From Nitratireductor indicus C115 (lineage in GTDB: Bacteria > Pseudomonadota > Alphaproteobacteria > Rhizobiales > Rhizobiaceae): a stretch of 64,000 bases of DNA. A model generated the notes under the pieces. It was given only the letters and a program-made list of their open reading frames with translations. It did no database searches and was not told where the DNA came from. Both the position numbers and the translations under genes were made by a program. Positions 56,401 through 63,819 of the stretch are shown here, one piece after another. Each line of letters begins with the position of its first letter. Positions within the stretch are counted from its first letter, which is position 1. The stretch is taken from NCBI RefSeq assembly GCF_000300515.1, contig NZ_AMSI01000006.1, positions 62,001-126,000 of the forward strand. The letters run 5' to 3'.

Positions 56401-56908
56401 TCGGGATCATGGCATCGACAAAGGCGAATTCGCTGGCATTGGCGACGGTGGAGGATTCGGCCGTATGGTCGTCCCCCATCAGGGCAAGCACGCCACCGTT
56501 CTTTGACGAACCGGCATGGTTGGCATGACGAAAGACGTCGCCGCACCGATCCACCCCTGGCCCTTTGCCATACCAGACGGCAAAGACGCCGTCATATTTG
56601 CCCTCGCCCAGAAGCTCCGTCTGCTGAGAGCCCCAGCAAGCGGTTGCGGCCAGTTCCTCATTGAGACCCGGCTGAAAGACAATATCGGAAGACTGAAGGC
56701 TCTTCTTTGCCTTCCAAAGCTGCTGGTCGAGCCCGCCGAGCGGGGAACCGCGATAGCCCGAAACGAAACCCGCCGTGGTCAGACCTGCACGCCTGTCCCG
56801 CTCGCGCTGCATGAGAAGCATGCGCACAACCGCCTGTGCGCCGGACACGAAAATGCGTTCCTTCGACAGGTCGTATTTGTCATCGAGCGAGATGTCGTGA
56901 AGCGTCAT
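53429..56908 (-). CDS. indolepyruvate:ferredoxin oxidoreductase (fused)
   Basis: 1159 aa, one polypeptide combining both IOR subunits. The first part has thiamine-diphosphate enzyme domains (SGYRGSPLGGLDQQLW, then GGGIGCHFMATWMDR). A ferredoxin-type cluster region follows, CEGCGDCGVKSNC, with a further CNKDFSCVNGFC. Next comes the gamma domain (GIGGTGVVTIGAILGMAAHL) and a long C-terminal extension. It oxidatively decarboxylates aryl 2-oxo acids from amino-acid breakdown to aryl-acetyl-CoA, reducing ferredoxin. I choose the ATG at 56908. A TTG two codons earlier is too close to AGGAGG. Confidence 0.94.
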   Translation of the reverse strand: MTLHDISLDDKYDLSKERIFVSGAQAVVRMLLMQRERDRRAGLTTAGFVSGYRGSPLGGLDQQLWKAKKSLQSSDIVFQPGLNEELAATACWGSQQTELLGEGKYDGVFAVWYGKGPGVDRCGDVFRHANHAGSSKNGGVLALMGDDHTAESSTVANASEFAFVDAMIPILNPAGVQELIDYGLYGYALSRFAGTWTAIKCVKDNIESTAAVDASLERLNIIRPEFDMPPGGLNIRHEINMLGQETRLYDFKRAAAAAFVRENKLNRIIYSGGSKAKIGIVTLGKSYLDTRQALDDLGIDEARANTLGIRLFKVACPWPFDLEHMRDFARGLETVIVVEEKRSLIEVQLRENLYGTANQPEIIGKVDEKGGRLFAPTAALDPNEIAIAIGERILRVIGPSEEIAAHVTRLRQFQAMLADTRDVASRTPYFCSGCPHNTSTRVPEGSIAGGGIGCHFMATWMDRSNIGFTAMGGEGAQFIGQAPFSKREHFFQNLGDGTYNHSGVLALRFAIASGANITYKILFNDAVAMTGGQPHEGGLTVDMIADQVRAEGVSRIAVVTDEPEKYAGVASFPTGTSINHRDDLDRVQRELREVKGVSVLLYDQTCAAEKRRRRKRGTFPDPDKRVFINELVCEGCGDCGVKSNCVSVQPLETEFGRKRRIDQSSCNKDFSCVNGFCPSFVTVHGAKLRKAQGAVGNNDPLEGVPEAPLYSLDHGWSAVVDGIGGTGVVTIGAILGMAAHLEGKGAGIIDMAGLAQKGGAVFTHLRVAKTPDDIHAIRVSAGEADLILGCDLVVSGAKKVLAAAREGHTLFMANTAEVMPGDFARSADFSLPVERLKKAVREAVGDKKAHFFDATRTATILFGNSVGANMFMLGMACQYGGLPVSPEAVEKAIELNGQAVKMNLSAFRWGRRAAHDPEFVRDLVARSSQASDRPALSQTLDEVIERRVAFLARYQDKAYAMRYRTRIERLRVAEERAAPGSTTVSEAAARNLFKLMAIKDEYEVARLYTDGSFRRQLAAEFESFDRLEFHMAPPVLGRHDADGMPRKSSFGPWVMKLFGVLARMKRLRGTMLDVFGYSEERRMERRLLADYERDLDMIEAALEPSRIEAAAALASVPAIIRGYGHIKAANAQKAAEERKRLLVRLEDGDGEGPILKAAE

Positions 56909-57361
56909 CTGCAATTTTCCTCCTCAACGGAATGGATACTCTACACCATTCCGTCAGGTCAGTTTTCTATTGGTCTCTCAGCGCGTCAAACGAAATCGGG
57001 AGCCTATTGTGAAAGAGCAAGTCCGCCGCTCCCAACATGCGTTTGACGTAATTTTATTGTCGCAATCAATCTTCTTAAGAATGATTCTGTCCGACCATTC
57101 TCAGCCTTTGGTCGACATTTTTGCGGCAGAGACCGTTCATCCACGATTCCGTGCCATTAGCGCTTGCATAACCCGCCATTCCCACGGCATTACTTTTTGC
57201 AATCACTGGAAGCTGCTAATCAATTGCAGCCGCAAAACGGCCCGATGGATAAGACTGGAGAAAACACGGTCGTCCATCAAAGGGGAAATGCAAAAGGGCA
57301 GATAATGACAATCATTCTTGAGCCGCGCGCCTGGCGCGCCGTAGGCGGGGGATTCTGACAC
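56909..57361. other. 453-bp divergent regulatory stretch between IOR and TRAP genes
   Basis: No gene seen. It contains a perfect nine-base dyad ACGGAATGG / CCATTCCGT at 56927-56954, just upstream of the IOR ribosome-binding site. It also contains a nested hairpin at 56984-57048 and the palindromes TTCTTAAGAA and AGAATGATTCT around 57072-57088. The TRAP promoter was not identified. Confidence 0.6.
56984..57048 (-). promoter_or_regulatory. nested hairpin in the presumed IOR leader
   Basis: Outer arms CGTCAAACG / CGTTTGACG and inner arms GGGAGC / GCTCCC are separated symmetrically by five and six bases. The symmetry suggests a real RNA structure or a large operator. It lies 76 to 140 bases upstream of the IOR start. 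Confidence 0.45.
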
Positions 57362-57934
57362 GTGCGCGCGATCGCTCTGGCAGTCCGCGCCATAAGCGGG
57401 ATCAATTCCCTGATCGGAAACATTTTCTCATGGCTTTCTCTGGCCATCGTTCTCGTCTGCTTCACCGTGGTGGTGCAGCGTTATGTGTTTTCGGTCAGTT
57501 TCGTCTGGATGCAGGATCTTTATGTTTGGCTGAACGGAGCAATGTTCACCGCTGTTGCCGGCTTTGCGCTGCTGCGCAACGACCACGTGCGCGTTGACAT
57601 CTTCTACCGGCCGGCAAGCGTTCGCCGCAAAGCGCTGGTGGACCTGATCGGTGTCGTCCTGTTTCTCATGCCGTTCTCCTGGATCGTCTACTATTACGGC
57701 TGGACCTTTGTCAGCCGTTCCTGGCGCATCCACGAGGCCTCCGCCAATGTGGGCGGCATGCCGGGCCTGTTCGTCCTGAAAAGCTTCATCATCGTCTTTG
57801 CCGCACTGATTGCGCTTCAGGGTATCGCGATGGCGCTTCGTTCCATCCTCGTTCTGGCGGACAGGGAAGATCTTCTTCCGCCGAAGCTGCGCTATGAAAA
57901 CGAAGCCGAAGAGCAGCCGGAGGCGACGGTCTGA
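57362..57934 (+). CDS. TRAP transporter small permease (DctQ)
   Basis: 190 aa from a GTG start. Four membrane helices are visible. The DctQ signature is VVVQRYVFSVSFVWMQDLYVW, split here as VVVQRYVFSVSF and MQDLYVWLNGAMF, then AGFALLRNDHVRVDIFYRP. It is the small membrane subunit of a sodium-driven TRAP importer for organic acids. The stop overlaps the large permease start by one base (TGATG). Confidence 0.9.
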   Translation: MRAIALAVRAISGINSLIGNIFSWLSLAIVLVCFTVVVQRYVFSVSFVWMQDLYVWLNGAMFTAVAGFALLRNDHVRVDIFYRPASVRRKALVDLIGVVLFLMPFSWIVYYYGWTFVSRSWRIHEASANVGGMPGLFVLKSFIIVFAALIALQGIAMALRSILVLADREDLLPPKLRYENEAEEQPEATV

Positions 57935-59325
57935 TGGATCCTGTATTGATTGGCGAGCTCCTTGCGGGGCTCATGTTCTTCGGCATCATCGGCTTTCTGC
58001 TACTGGGCTTTCCGGTGGCCTTCACGCTTGCCGGTGTGTCACTCATGTTCGGCGCCGTCGGCATGTGGTTCGGCGTGTTCGACCCATCCAATTTCGGTAG
58101 CCTGGCGAACCGCTATATCGGCTACATGACGAATGAAGTGCTGGTCGCCGTACCGCTCTTCATCTTCATGGGCGTCATGCTCGAACGCTCCAAGATCGCC
58201 GAACAGCTGCTGCTGACCATGGGCAAGCTCTTCGGCAATCTGCGGGGCGGCCTTGGCATGTCGGTCATCGTGGTCGGCGCGCTGCTCGCCGCGTCCACCG
58301 GCGTGGTTGGTGCAACCGTCGTGACCATGGGGTTGATCTCGCTGCCGGCGATGCTGCGTGCGAACTACGATCCCAAGCTTGCCACCGGCGTGATCTGCGC
58401 TTCCGGCACGCTCGGCCAGATCATCCCGCCCTCCACGGTCCTCATCTTCATGGGCGACATGCTGTCCGGCATCAATGCCCAGGTGCAGATGGCCAAGGGC
58501 AATTTCGCCCCGGTGCCGGTGTCGGTGGGCGATCTGTTTGCCGGCGCACTTTTGCCCGGCATTCTTCTCGTTGGGCTCTATCTCAGCTGGACGGTTTTCA
58601 AGGCGATTTTCGACCCGCAATCCTGCCCCGCCACGCCGGTCGCCCCTGAGGACAAGAAGCATCTGTTAGGTGAGGTTGCTGTGGCGCTCGTGCCGCCGCT
58701 ATTGCTTATCATGGCAGTTCTTGGCTCCATCCTCGGCGGCATCGCAACCCCGACGGAGGCCGCCTCGGTCGGCGCTGTTGGCGCAATGGTTCTTGCCGCC
58801 GTACGGCTGCGCCTGTCCTTCAGGGTGCTGCGCGAAACGGCGATAGCCACGGCGTCCATCACCTGCATGGTTTTCATCATCCTGTTCGGCGCCTCAGTGT
58901 TTTCCATCGTGTTCCGCCTGATGGGCGGCGACAATCTGGTGCACGAGTTCCTGTCGAACCTGCCGGGCGGAACGCTGGCGGCAGTGGCGGTGGTGATGCT
59001 CATCATGTTCATGCTGGGCTTCATCCTCGACACATTCGAGATCATCTTCATCGTGATCCCGATCACGGCGCCCATTCTTCTGGCCCTCGATGTCGATCCG
59101 GTGTGGCTGGGCGTTCTCGTCGGCGTGAACCTGCAAACGAGCTTCCTGACGCCGCCCTTCGGCTTCGCCCTGTTCTATCTGCGCGGAGTGGCGCCACCCA
59201 GTGTCTCCACGACGATGATCTACAAGGGTGTTCTGCCTTTTGTGCTTCTGCAAGTCCTGGCGATTGCGATCATGTTCCTCTTCCCGCAAATCGCCACATG
59301 GCTGCCGCGCGCGATCTATAGCTAG
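57934..59325 (+). CDS. TRAP transporter large permease (DctM)
   Basis: 463 aa with about twelve membrane helices. Typical DctM blocks are VPLFIFMGVMLERSKIAEQL, GALLAASTGVVGATVVTMG, CASGTLGQIIPPSTVLIFMG, GGIATPTEAASVGAVGAM and FILDTFEIIFIVIPI. It is the channel subunit that moves substrate with sodium. The binding-protein gene is not in this operon but converges from the opposite strand. Confidence 0.95.
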   Translation: MDPVLIGELLAGLMFFGIIGFLLLGFPVAFTLAGVSLMFGAVGMWFGVFDPSNFGSLANRYIGYMTNEVLVAVPLFIFMGVMLERSKIAEQLLLTMGKLFGNLRGGLGMSVIVVGALLAASTGVVGATVVTMGLISLPAMLRANYDPKLATGVICASGTLGQIIPPSTVLIFMGDMLSGINAQVQMAKGNFAPVPVSVGDLFAGALLPGILLVGLYLSWTVFKAIFDPQSCPATPVAPEDKKHLLGEVAVALVPPLLLIMAVLGSILGGIATPTEAASVGAVGAMVLAAVRLRLSFRVLRETAIATASITCMVFIILFGASVFSIVFRLMGGDNLVHEFLSNLPGGTLAAVAVVMLIMFMLGFILDTFEIIFIVIPITAPILLALDVDPVWLGVLVGVNLQTSFLTPPFGFALFYLRGVAPPSVSTTMIYKGVLPFVLLQVLAIAIMFLFPQIATWLPRAIYS

Positions 59326-59398
59326 AGCGCTTTGCAGCCGTGTTGAGGATTGCTTTCACAAAATGATGGGCCGCCCCCGACACTGGAGGCATGAAAAC

Positions 59399-59432
59399 AA
59401 AAGGCCCGGGCTGGAAACAGCCCGGGCCTTTT
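59399..59432. terminator. bidirectional terminator between dctM and the TRAP binding-protein gene
   Basis: Stem AAAAGGCCCGGGCTG / CAGCCCGGGCCTTTT with a GAAA loop. Confidence 0.95.
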
Positions 59433-59475
59433 CCTTGAAGTGAAGCCGCCAGCTGCATGCCGGCGGCGACAAACC

Positions 59476-60564
59476 TCAGATCTTGAAGTATTTGCGGCGC
59501 GCTTCCACGAAAGCGCCATCCGTACCTTCCGTACGGGTACGCACGATGTTGAGCGCTTCGATAAAGCTCTCCGTCGTCTTCTTGGTAAGCGCATCGCTGG
59601 AATCGCGCAGCTCGCCGAGAATCTCTTCCGCCGCCTTCGCGCCGGCTTCGATGATGTCGTCGGGGAACTGGCGCACATTCACGCCATGCTGCTCGACCAG
59701 CGTCTTCAGCGCGCGCGGATCGTTGGCATAGAAATCCGATGCCACCTGATCATACTCGGCCTGGCAGACGTCCTTGACGATCGCCTGCAGGTCTGCGGGG
59801 AGTTCCTGATACTTCTTCTTGTCGACCACGAGTTCCGTCGCCAGACCCGGCTCCACAAAGCTCGGGAAATAGTAGTTCTTGGCGACCTGATAGAAGCCGA
59901 GAGCCAGATCGTTGTAAGGGCCGACGAACTCGGCGGCATCCAGCGTACCCGACTGCAGAGCCTGGAAAATCTCGCCAGCCGCCATGTTGGTGACGGTCGC
60001 GCCAAGTTTTTCCCAGACCCGGCCACCCAGGCCTGGCGTACGGAAGCGCAGGCCCTTCACCGAATCGAGACCCGTCAGCTCGTTGCGGAACCAGCCGCCG
60101 GCCTGCGTGCCCGTATCGCCGGACAGGAAGCCCTGAACGCCGAACTGATCGTAGATTTCGTCCCAGATTTCCTGGCCGCCCATGAAGCGAACCCAGGCCG
60201 CCATTTCGCGCGAAGTCATGCCAAAGGGCACGCCCGTGAAGAAGGACAGGGCAGCACTCTTGTTCTGCCAGTAATAGGCGGCGCCATGGCTCATTTCCGC
60301 CGAACCGTCGATGACGGCATCGAGCGATTGAAGCGGCGGCACCAGTTCGCCTGCAGCATAGACCTGAATCGTCAGCCGGCCTCCCGAAGCGGCTGTGATA
60401 CGGTCGGCAAGACGCTGCGCACCAACGCCCAGACCCGGAAAGTTCTTCGGCCATGTGGTGACCATGCGCCAGGTCTGGTTGCCCTGCGCAATGGCAGGCG
60501 TCGCAAGCGCCGTAGCGCCAGCGCCGGCAAGACCGGCTTTCTTCAGAAACGATCGGCGATCCAT
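59476..60564 (-). CDS. TRAP transporter substrate-binding protein (DctP, TakP-like)
   Basis: 362 aa with a Tat signal (MDRRSFLKKAGLAGAG, cleaved after AIAQ). The mature protein resembles the TakP subgroup that binds 2-oxo acids: WRMVTTWPKNFPGLGVGAQR, then KGLRFRTPGLGGRVWEKLGA and EFVGPYNDLALGFYQVA, with the RFRTPG arginine that salt-bridges the substrate carboxylate. GGAGG lies seven bases before the ATG. It is convergent with dctQM, so pump and receptor are expressed from separate promoters. Confidence 0.93.
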   Translation of the reverse strand: MDRRSFLKKAGLAGAGATALATPAIAQGNQTWRMVTTWPKNFPGLGVGAQRLADRITAASGGRLTIQVYAAGELVPPLQSLDAVIDGSAEMSHGAAYYWQNKSAALSFFTGVPFGMTSREMAAWVRFMGGQEIWDEIYDQFGVQGFLSGDTGTQAGGWFRNELTGLDSVKGLRFRTPGLGGRVWEKLGATVTNMAAGEIFQALQSGTLDAAEFVGPYNDLALGFYQVAKNYYFPSFVEPGLATELVVDKKKYQELPADLQAIVKDVCQAEYDQVASDFYANDPRALKTLVEQHGVNVRQFPDDIIEAGAKAAEEILGELRDSSDALTKKTTESFIEALNIVRTRTEGTDGAFVEARRKYFKI

Positions 60565-60945
60565 GAATTACCTCCCAAGACAATCGCAATCGAAAAAAAT
60601 GGCCGTCGAACGGCCTTGAAACGCCTCGCGGACAACAGCACTTTCATGCATTGCCGCGATCCGAACCCGTATCAATACACGCAGCTTCATGGGTGTCCAG
60701 TGCACGGCGAAAGGCTTTGTCCTCTCAACCCGCCCGCTGCCCGCCGTTTCGGGACAGATCCGCCAAAGCACGATATATACTTTAGTAGAATAAGGACTTA
60801 TGGCCACGGAACGCCGTTGCGCACGATAGGATTTCGCTGAAACACTGATGGCGAAAACGGCATCCGGGATGGCACGGCAAACGGCGCGCGACATACCTAT
60901 ATGTCAAACGATCGCATCATCATTCTGGCAGGAAGACCCCCCACC
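60565..60945. other. 381-bp divergent intergenic stretch
   Basis: No gene seen. It holds the leader of the TRAP binding-protein gene and, near 60890-60905, the dyad GACATA-CCTA-TATGTC about 40 bases upstream of the amidotransferase-like gene. That is a plausible repressor site. A GGCCGT/ACGGCC hairpin is near 60602. Confidence 0.45.
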
Positions 60946-61719
60946 ATGTTACGCCCACTCGTCGCAGTATCGACCGACGCGAAACCCGTTGAGAACTATG
61001 TCTGGCATGCGACGCCGGAGCCTTATCTGGAAGCGGCAGTCAGCGGCGCCGGGGTTATTCCCGTGCTTGTTCCCTCGCTTGGCGAAAAGATCGACCTCGA
61101 TAGCCTGCTTGCGGGAGTGGACGGTGTCCTCATCACCGGATCGAAATCGAACGTCCATCCCAGCCTGTACGGTGGCGACGCCAGTGAGGAAAACGGGCCT
61201 TACGATCCCGCGCGGGATGCGACAACTCTACCCCTTATTCGCAAGGCGATTGAAAAGGGCGTGCCCCTCCTGGCGATCTGTCGTGGCATTCAGGAATTGA
61301 ATGTCGCTCTCGGCGGCACACTGGCGACGGAACTTCAGGAAATGGAAGGGCGTTTCGATCACCGAGCGCCTGAAAACGCCAGCCAGGACGAGCGTTTCGC
61401 CATTCGCCATGCGGTCACGATCCAGCCGTCCGGCTGCTTCGCCTCCGTTTTCGGGAAGGACGCCATTCATGTGAACTCCGTTCACCGCCAGGGTGTGGCA
61501 ACAGCTGCCCCTCGGCTCGAGGTCGAAGCTGTGGCCGGGGACGGCACGATAGAAGCGGTTTCTGTCAAGGACGCACCCGCCTTTGCCGTTGGCGTGCAAT
61601 GGCATCCCGAATACTGGGTAAAGAGCGACGAGGATTCGGCCCGCATTTTCCGTGCCTTTGGCGACGCAGTGCGCGCGCATGCCGCAAGACGGCGGGAACA
61701 GAGCGTGGCCGCCGGCTGA
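60946..61719 (+). CDS. class I glutamine-amidotransferase-like hydrolase (PuuD, gamma-Glu-GABA hydrolase family)
   Basis: 257 aa. Starting at 60946 gives MLRPLVAVSTD with GGAAG upstream. An ATG 45 bases earlier is less likely. The nucleophile elbow is LAICRGIQELNVALGG with the catalytic Cys, and GVQWHPEY carries the His and Glu. VLITGSKSNVHPSLYGG is typical of the PuuD/peptidase C26 group. The reaction is hydrolysis of a gamma-glutamyl amide. No glutamine synthetase-like partner is adjacent. Confidence 0.9.
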   Translation: MLRPLVAVSTDAKPVENYVWHATPEPYLEAAVSGAGVIPVLVPSLGEKIDLDSLLAGVDGVLITGSKSNVHPSLYGGDASEENGPYDPARDATTLPLIRKAIEKGVPLLAICRGIQELNVALGGTLATELQEMEGRFDHRAPENASQDERFAIRHAVTIQPSGCFASVFGKDAIHVNSVHRQGVATAAPRLEVEAVAGDGTIEAVSVKDAPAFAVGVQWHPEYWVKSDEDSARIFRAFGDAVRAHAARRREQSVAAG

Positions 61720-61737
61720 CCGGAAGGACACGGCGCG

Positions 61738-61843
61738 CTAAAGCACTTTTCCATCAGGTGGAATCACCTGACGCTTGCGTAAGTGCGGAAAAGCAAAACG
61801 ATTGATCGGTTCAGGGTCTCCATGAAACGATCAATCGATCTAG
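61738..61843 (+). repeat. dispersed palindromic intergenic repeat, copy C
   Basis: Same layout as copies A and B: TCAGGTGGAATCACCTGA (perfect arms), a TTGCGTAAGTGCGGAAAA stretch and the dyad ATTGATCG / CGATCAAT ending in CTAG. Read on the minus strand the last CTA is the TAG stop codon of the LacI gene. Confidence 0.8.
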
Positions 61844-62859
61844 CGTTCCTTAGGCTTGCCGGTCGACTGACGCACATGAAGTTCCGGCTTGATGAGCTGC
61901 TGGGAGCGGTTCACTTCCGCGCCGTTAAGCCGGTCGAGCAAAACACGCGCAGCCCGCCGCCCAACCTCGCGCTGGCCGTTCCAGACCGTGGTCAGCGCCG
62001 GCGTGGCGATGGCCGCTTCTTCCAGATCGTCATAACCCGTAACGGATATATCGACGCCGGGAACAAGCCCCGCCCGGGCAATGCCGTTCATGAGGCCAAT
62101 TGCCACCAGATCGTTCCAGCACACGGCAGCCGTGGGCTTATCCTGCAGCGCAAGGAAAGCGCCCGCGACCTCAAAGCCCGCCTGCTTGGTCCGGGGGCCT
62201 GGAAAACGCCAGTGCGGGCGGATTTCGAGCCCTGCCTTCTCCATCGCGTTGACATAGCCCTGATAGCGGTCGCGACCCGTCGAGGTCTGGTCCGTGCCGC
62301 CCACCATGGCGATGCGCGTGTGGCCGAGCGAAATCAGATGATTGGTGGAAAGCGAGGTTCCATAGGCGTCGTCTCCGCGGAAAACCGGGACTTTCGCCCC
62401 TTCAACGGAGCGCGCGATCAAGACAACGGGAAGGCCGTTGTCCTCGATCAGGCGAATATCCTGAGCCGGCGTACCAATGGCCGGCGACATGATCACTCCA
62501 TCGGCTCCAAGCTGGAGCAGAGTATCGATGAAGGTGCGTTGCTTCTCGAGCTGGTCGTAATGGTTCGATAGAAGAAAGGTCTGTCGCGATCGGTCGAGCT
62601 CGCTCTCGATGGAGCGCAGGATTTCGGCGAAGAACGGGTTCATGATGTCGTGCACCACCACACCCACAATACCCGAGCGCGACGTGCGCAGGCTCGCCGC
62701 GCGCCGGTTGTAGATATAGCCGATCTCGCGCGCATATTCCTTGATACGCTCGCGCGTCGCATCCGCCACGAGCGGACTGTCCCGCAACGCAAGAGATACG
62801 GTCGCCGTGGACACGCCAAGCGCTTCGGCTATGGTCGAAAGCTTGATCTTCTGCGCCAG
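61840..62859 (-). CDS. LacI-family transcriptional regulator, apparent CTG start
   Basis: 339 aa if initiated at the CTG at 62859. The helix-turn-helix reads AQKIKLSTIAEALGVSTATV, then SLALRDSPLV, followed by the hinge and a periplasmic-binding-protein domain (GVVVHDIMNPFFAEIL, GDDAYGTSLSTNHLISLGHT, ISVTGYDDLEEAAI). The first ATG or GTG in frame (GTG at 62814) would delete half the DNA-binding helices. Between the stop codon upstream and that GTG no ATG, GTG or TTG exists. GGGGGAG lies eight bases before the CTG, where homologues begin MAQKIKL. Confidence 0.88.
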   Translation of the reverse strand: MAQKIKLSTIAEALGVSTATVSLALRDSPLVADATRERIKEYAREIGYIYNRRAASLRTSRSGIVGVVVHDIMNPFFAEILRSIESELDRSRQTFLLSNHYDQLEKQRTFIDTLLQLGADGVIMSPAIGTPAQDIRLIEDNGLPVVLIARSVEGAKVPVFRGDDAYGTSLSTNHLISLGHTRIAMVGGTDQTSTGRDRYQGYVNAMEKAGLEIRPHWRFPGPRTKQAGFEVAGAFLALQDKPTAAVCWNDLVAIGLMNGIARAGLVPGVDISVTGYDDLEEAAIATPALTTVWNGQREVGRRAARVLLDRLNGAEVNRSQQLIKPELHVRQSTGKPKER

Positions 62860-63165
62860 ACCCGCAACTCCCCCTCATCACCAACGCCATATGGCGCACT
62901 TACCGGTATCCGGCAAAACCGCGCCATGCGTCAAGCCATCTAACGCATCGACGCGAAAACCGTAAACGCTTTTCGCACCCGATGGCCATATCGGGAAAAC
63001 GCGATAGATTCCGGCTGGCGTCGAAAATCGGCCAGCCGGAATAATCTTCCGTTTTCAGACTTTTGCTGGGTTTGAGAGCTCAGATTGAAGCGATGCCGAA
63101 GCACCGCAGAAGATCGGCAAGGCATAAGCCCTGCAAGCGGGCTCGCAACCGGAAAGGGGGCCGGT
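62860..63165. other. 306-bp intergenic stretch between lacI and marR genes
   Basis: No gene seen. It carries an ATGGCGC/GCGCCAT dyad around 62889-62926 that encloses TACCGGTA, possibly the LacI operator. It also carries the hairpin TTCCGGCTGGC / GCCAGCCGGAA at 63009-63041, which may be a weak marR terminator. Confidence 0.45.
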
Positions 63166-63639
63166 TCACGCGTCCTCGGTCATGTCCTCATCTTCCTCTT
63201 CGGTGACAGGCACCCCTGAGAGATTCGCTTCGACCTTGTTGAGAAGCTGGGTGAGAAGCTTCTGATCCTTCTTGTCGAACCCCTTGAGCGCAAGCTTTTC
63301 GGTTTTGCGCACGGATTTCTCGATGGATCGTATCACCTGTTCGCCCTCATTCGTGAGGAAGACGTAAGCACGCCTCCCGTCATCCTCTGAAAAGCGCTTC
63401 TCAAGGAACCCCTGACTGGTCAGGCGATTGATCGTCTTTGTTACCGTGGGCGGACGAACGCCCAGCAGGTTCGCGAGCTGGCTCGGGGTCTGCCCGTTTT
63501 CCGAGGCAAGTGCCAGCATGATCTTGTCCTGGCCGGCATATAAGCCGTGTGCCAGGAGCCGCTCGGCCAGAGCGGTACGTGAAAGCCTAGCGGCCGACTG
63601 GATCAAACCGATCGTCGCGCCCCTGACAGCCTTGGCCAT
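63166..63639 (-). CDS. MarR-family transcriptional regulator
   Basis: 157 aa. The winged helix reads TPSQLANLLGVRPPTVTKTI, then NRLTSQGFLEKRFSEDDGRR with the wing. Flanking helices provide dimerisation, and the C-terminus is an acidic tail (EEEDEDMTED). MarR proteins repress divergent genes until a small phenolic or other ligand binds. AGGGGAG is seven bases before the ATG. The divergent neighbour is a creatininase-family gene, and the intergenic region holds matching palindromes. Confidence 0.93.
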   Translation of the reverse strand: MAKAVRGATIGLIQSAARLSRTALAERLLAHGLYAGQDKIMLALASENGQTPSQLANLLGVRPPTVTKTINRLTSQGFLEKRFSEDDGRRAYVFLTNEGEQVIRSIEKSVRKTEKLALKGFDKKDQKLLTQLLNKVEANLSGVPVTEEEDEDMTEDA

Positions 63640-63729
63640 TCAAAACTCCCCTTTCGATATTCCTAACGAAATCAAAACACGTCCCTGATGAATCAAAATA
63701 ATCACGATGCATGGCTTTGCAACTTAAGA

Positions 63730-63768
63730 TTGACATTGCCTAATCACCTCATTAGGCGTTACTTAGGC
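63730..63768 (+). promoter_or_regulatory. promoter and MarR operator upstream of the creatininase-family gene
   Basis: A consensus TTGACA at 63730 is followed by the perfect dyad GCCTAAT-N6-ATTAGGC at 63738-63757 and a third TTAGGC half-site at 63763-63768. A regulator bound here would cover the promoter. Confidence 0.55.
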
Positions 63769-63819
63769 ATAATTGTGTTTCCCTCGGGGAAGCGTTTTCA
63801 CCTTTGTGCGCCACGAGAA

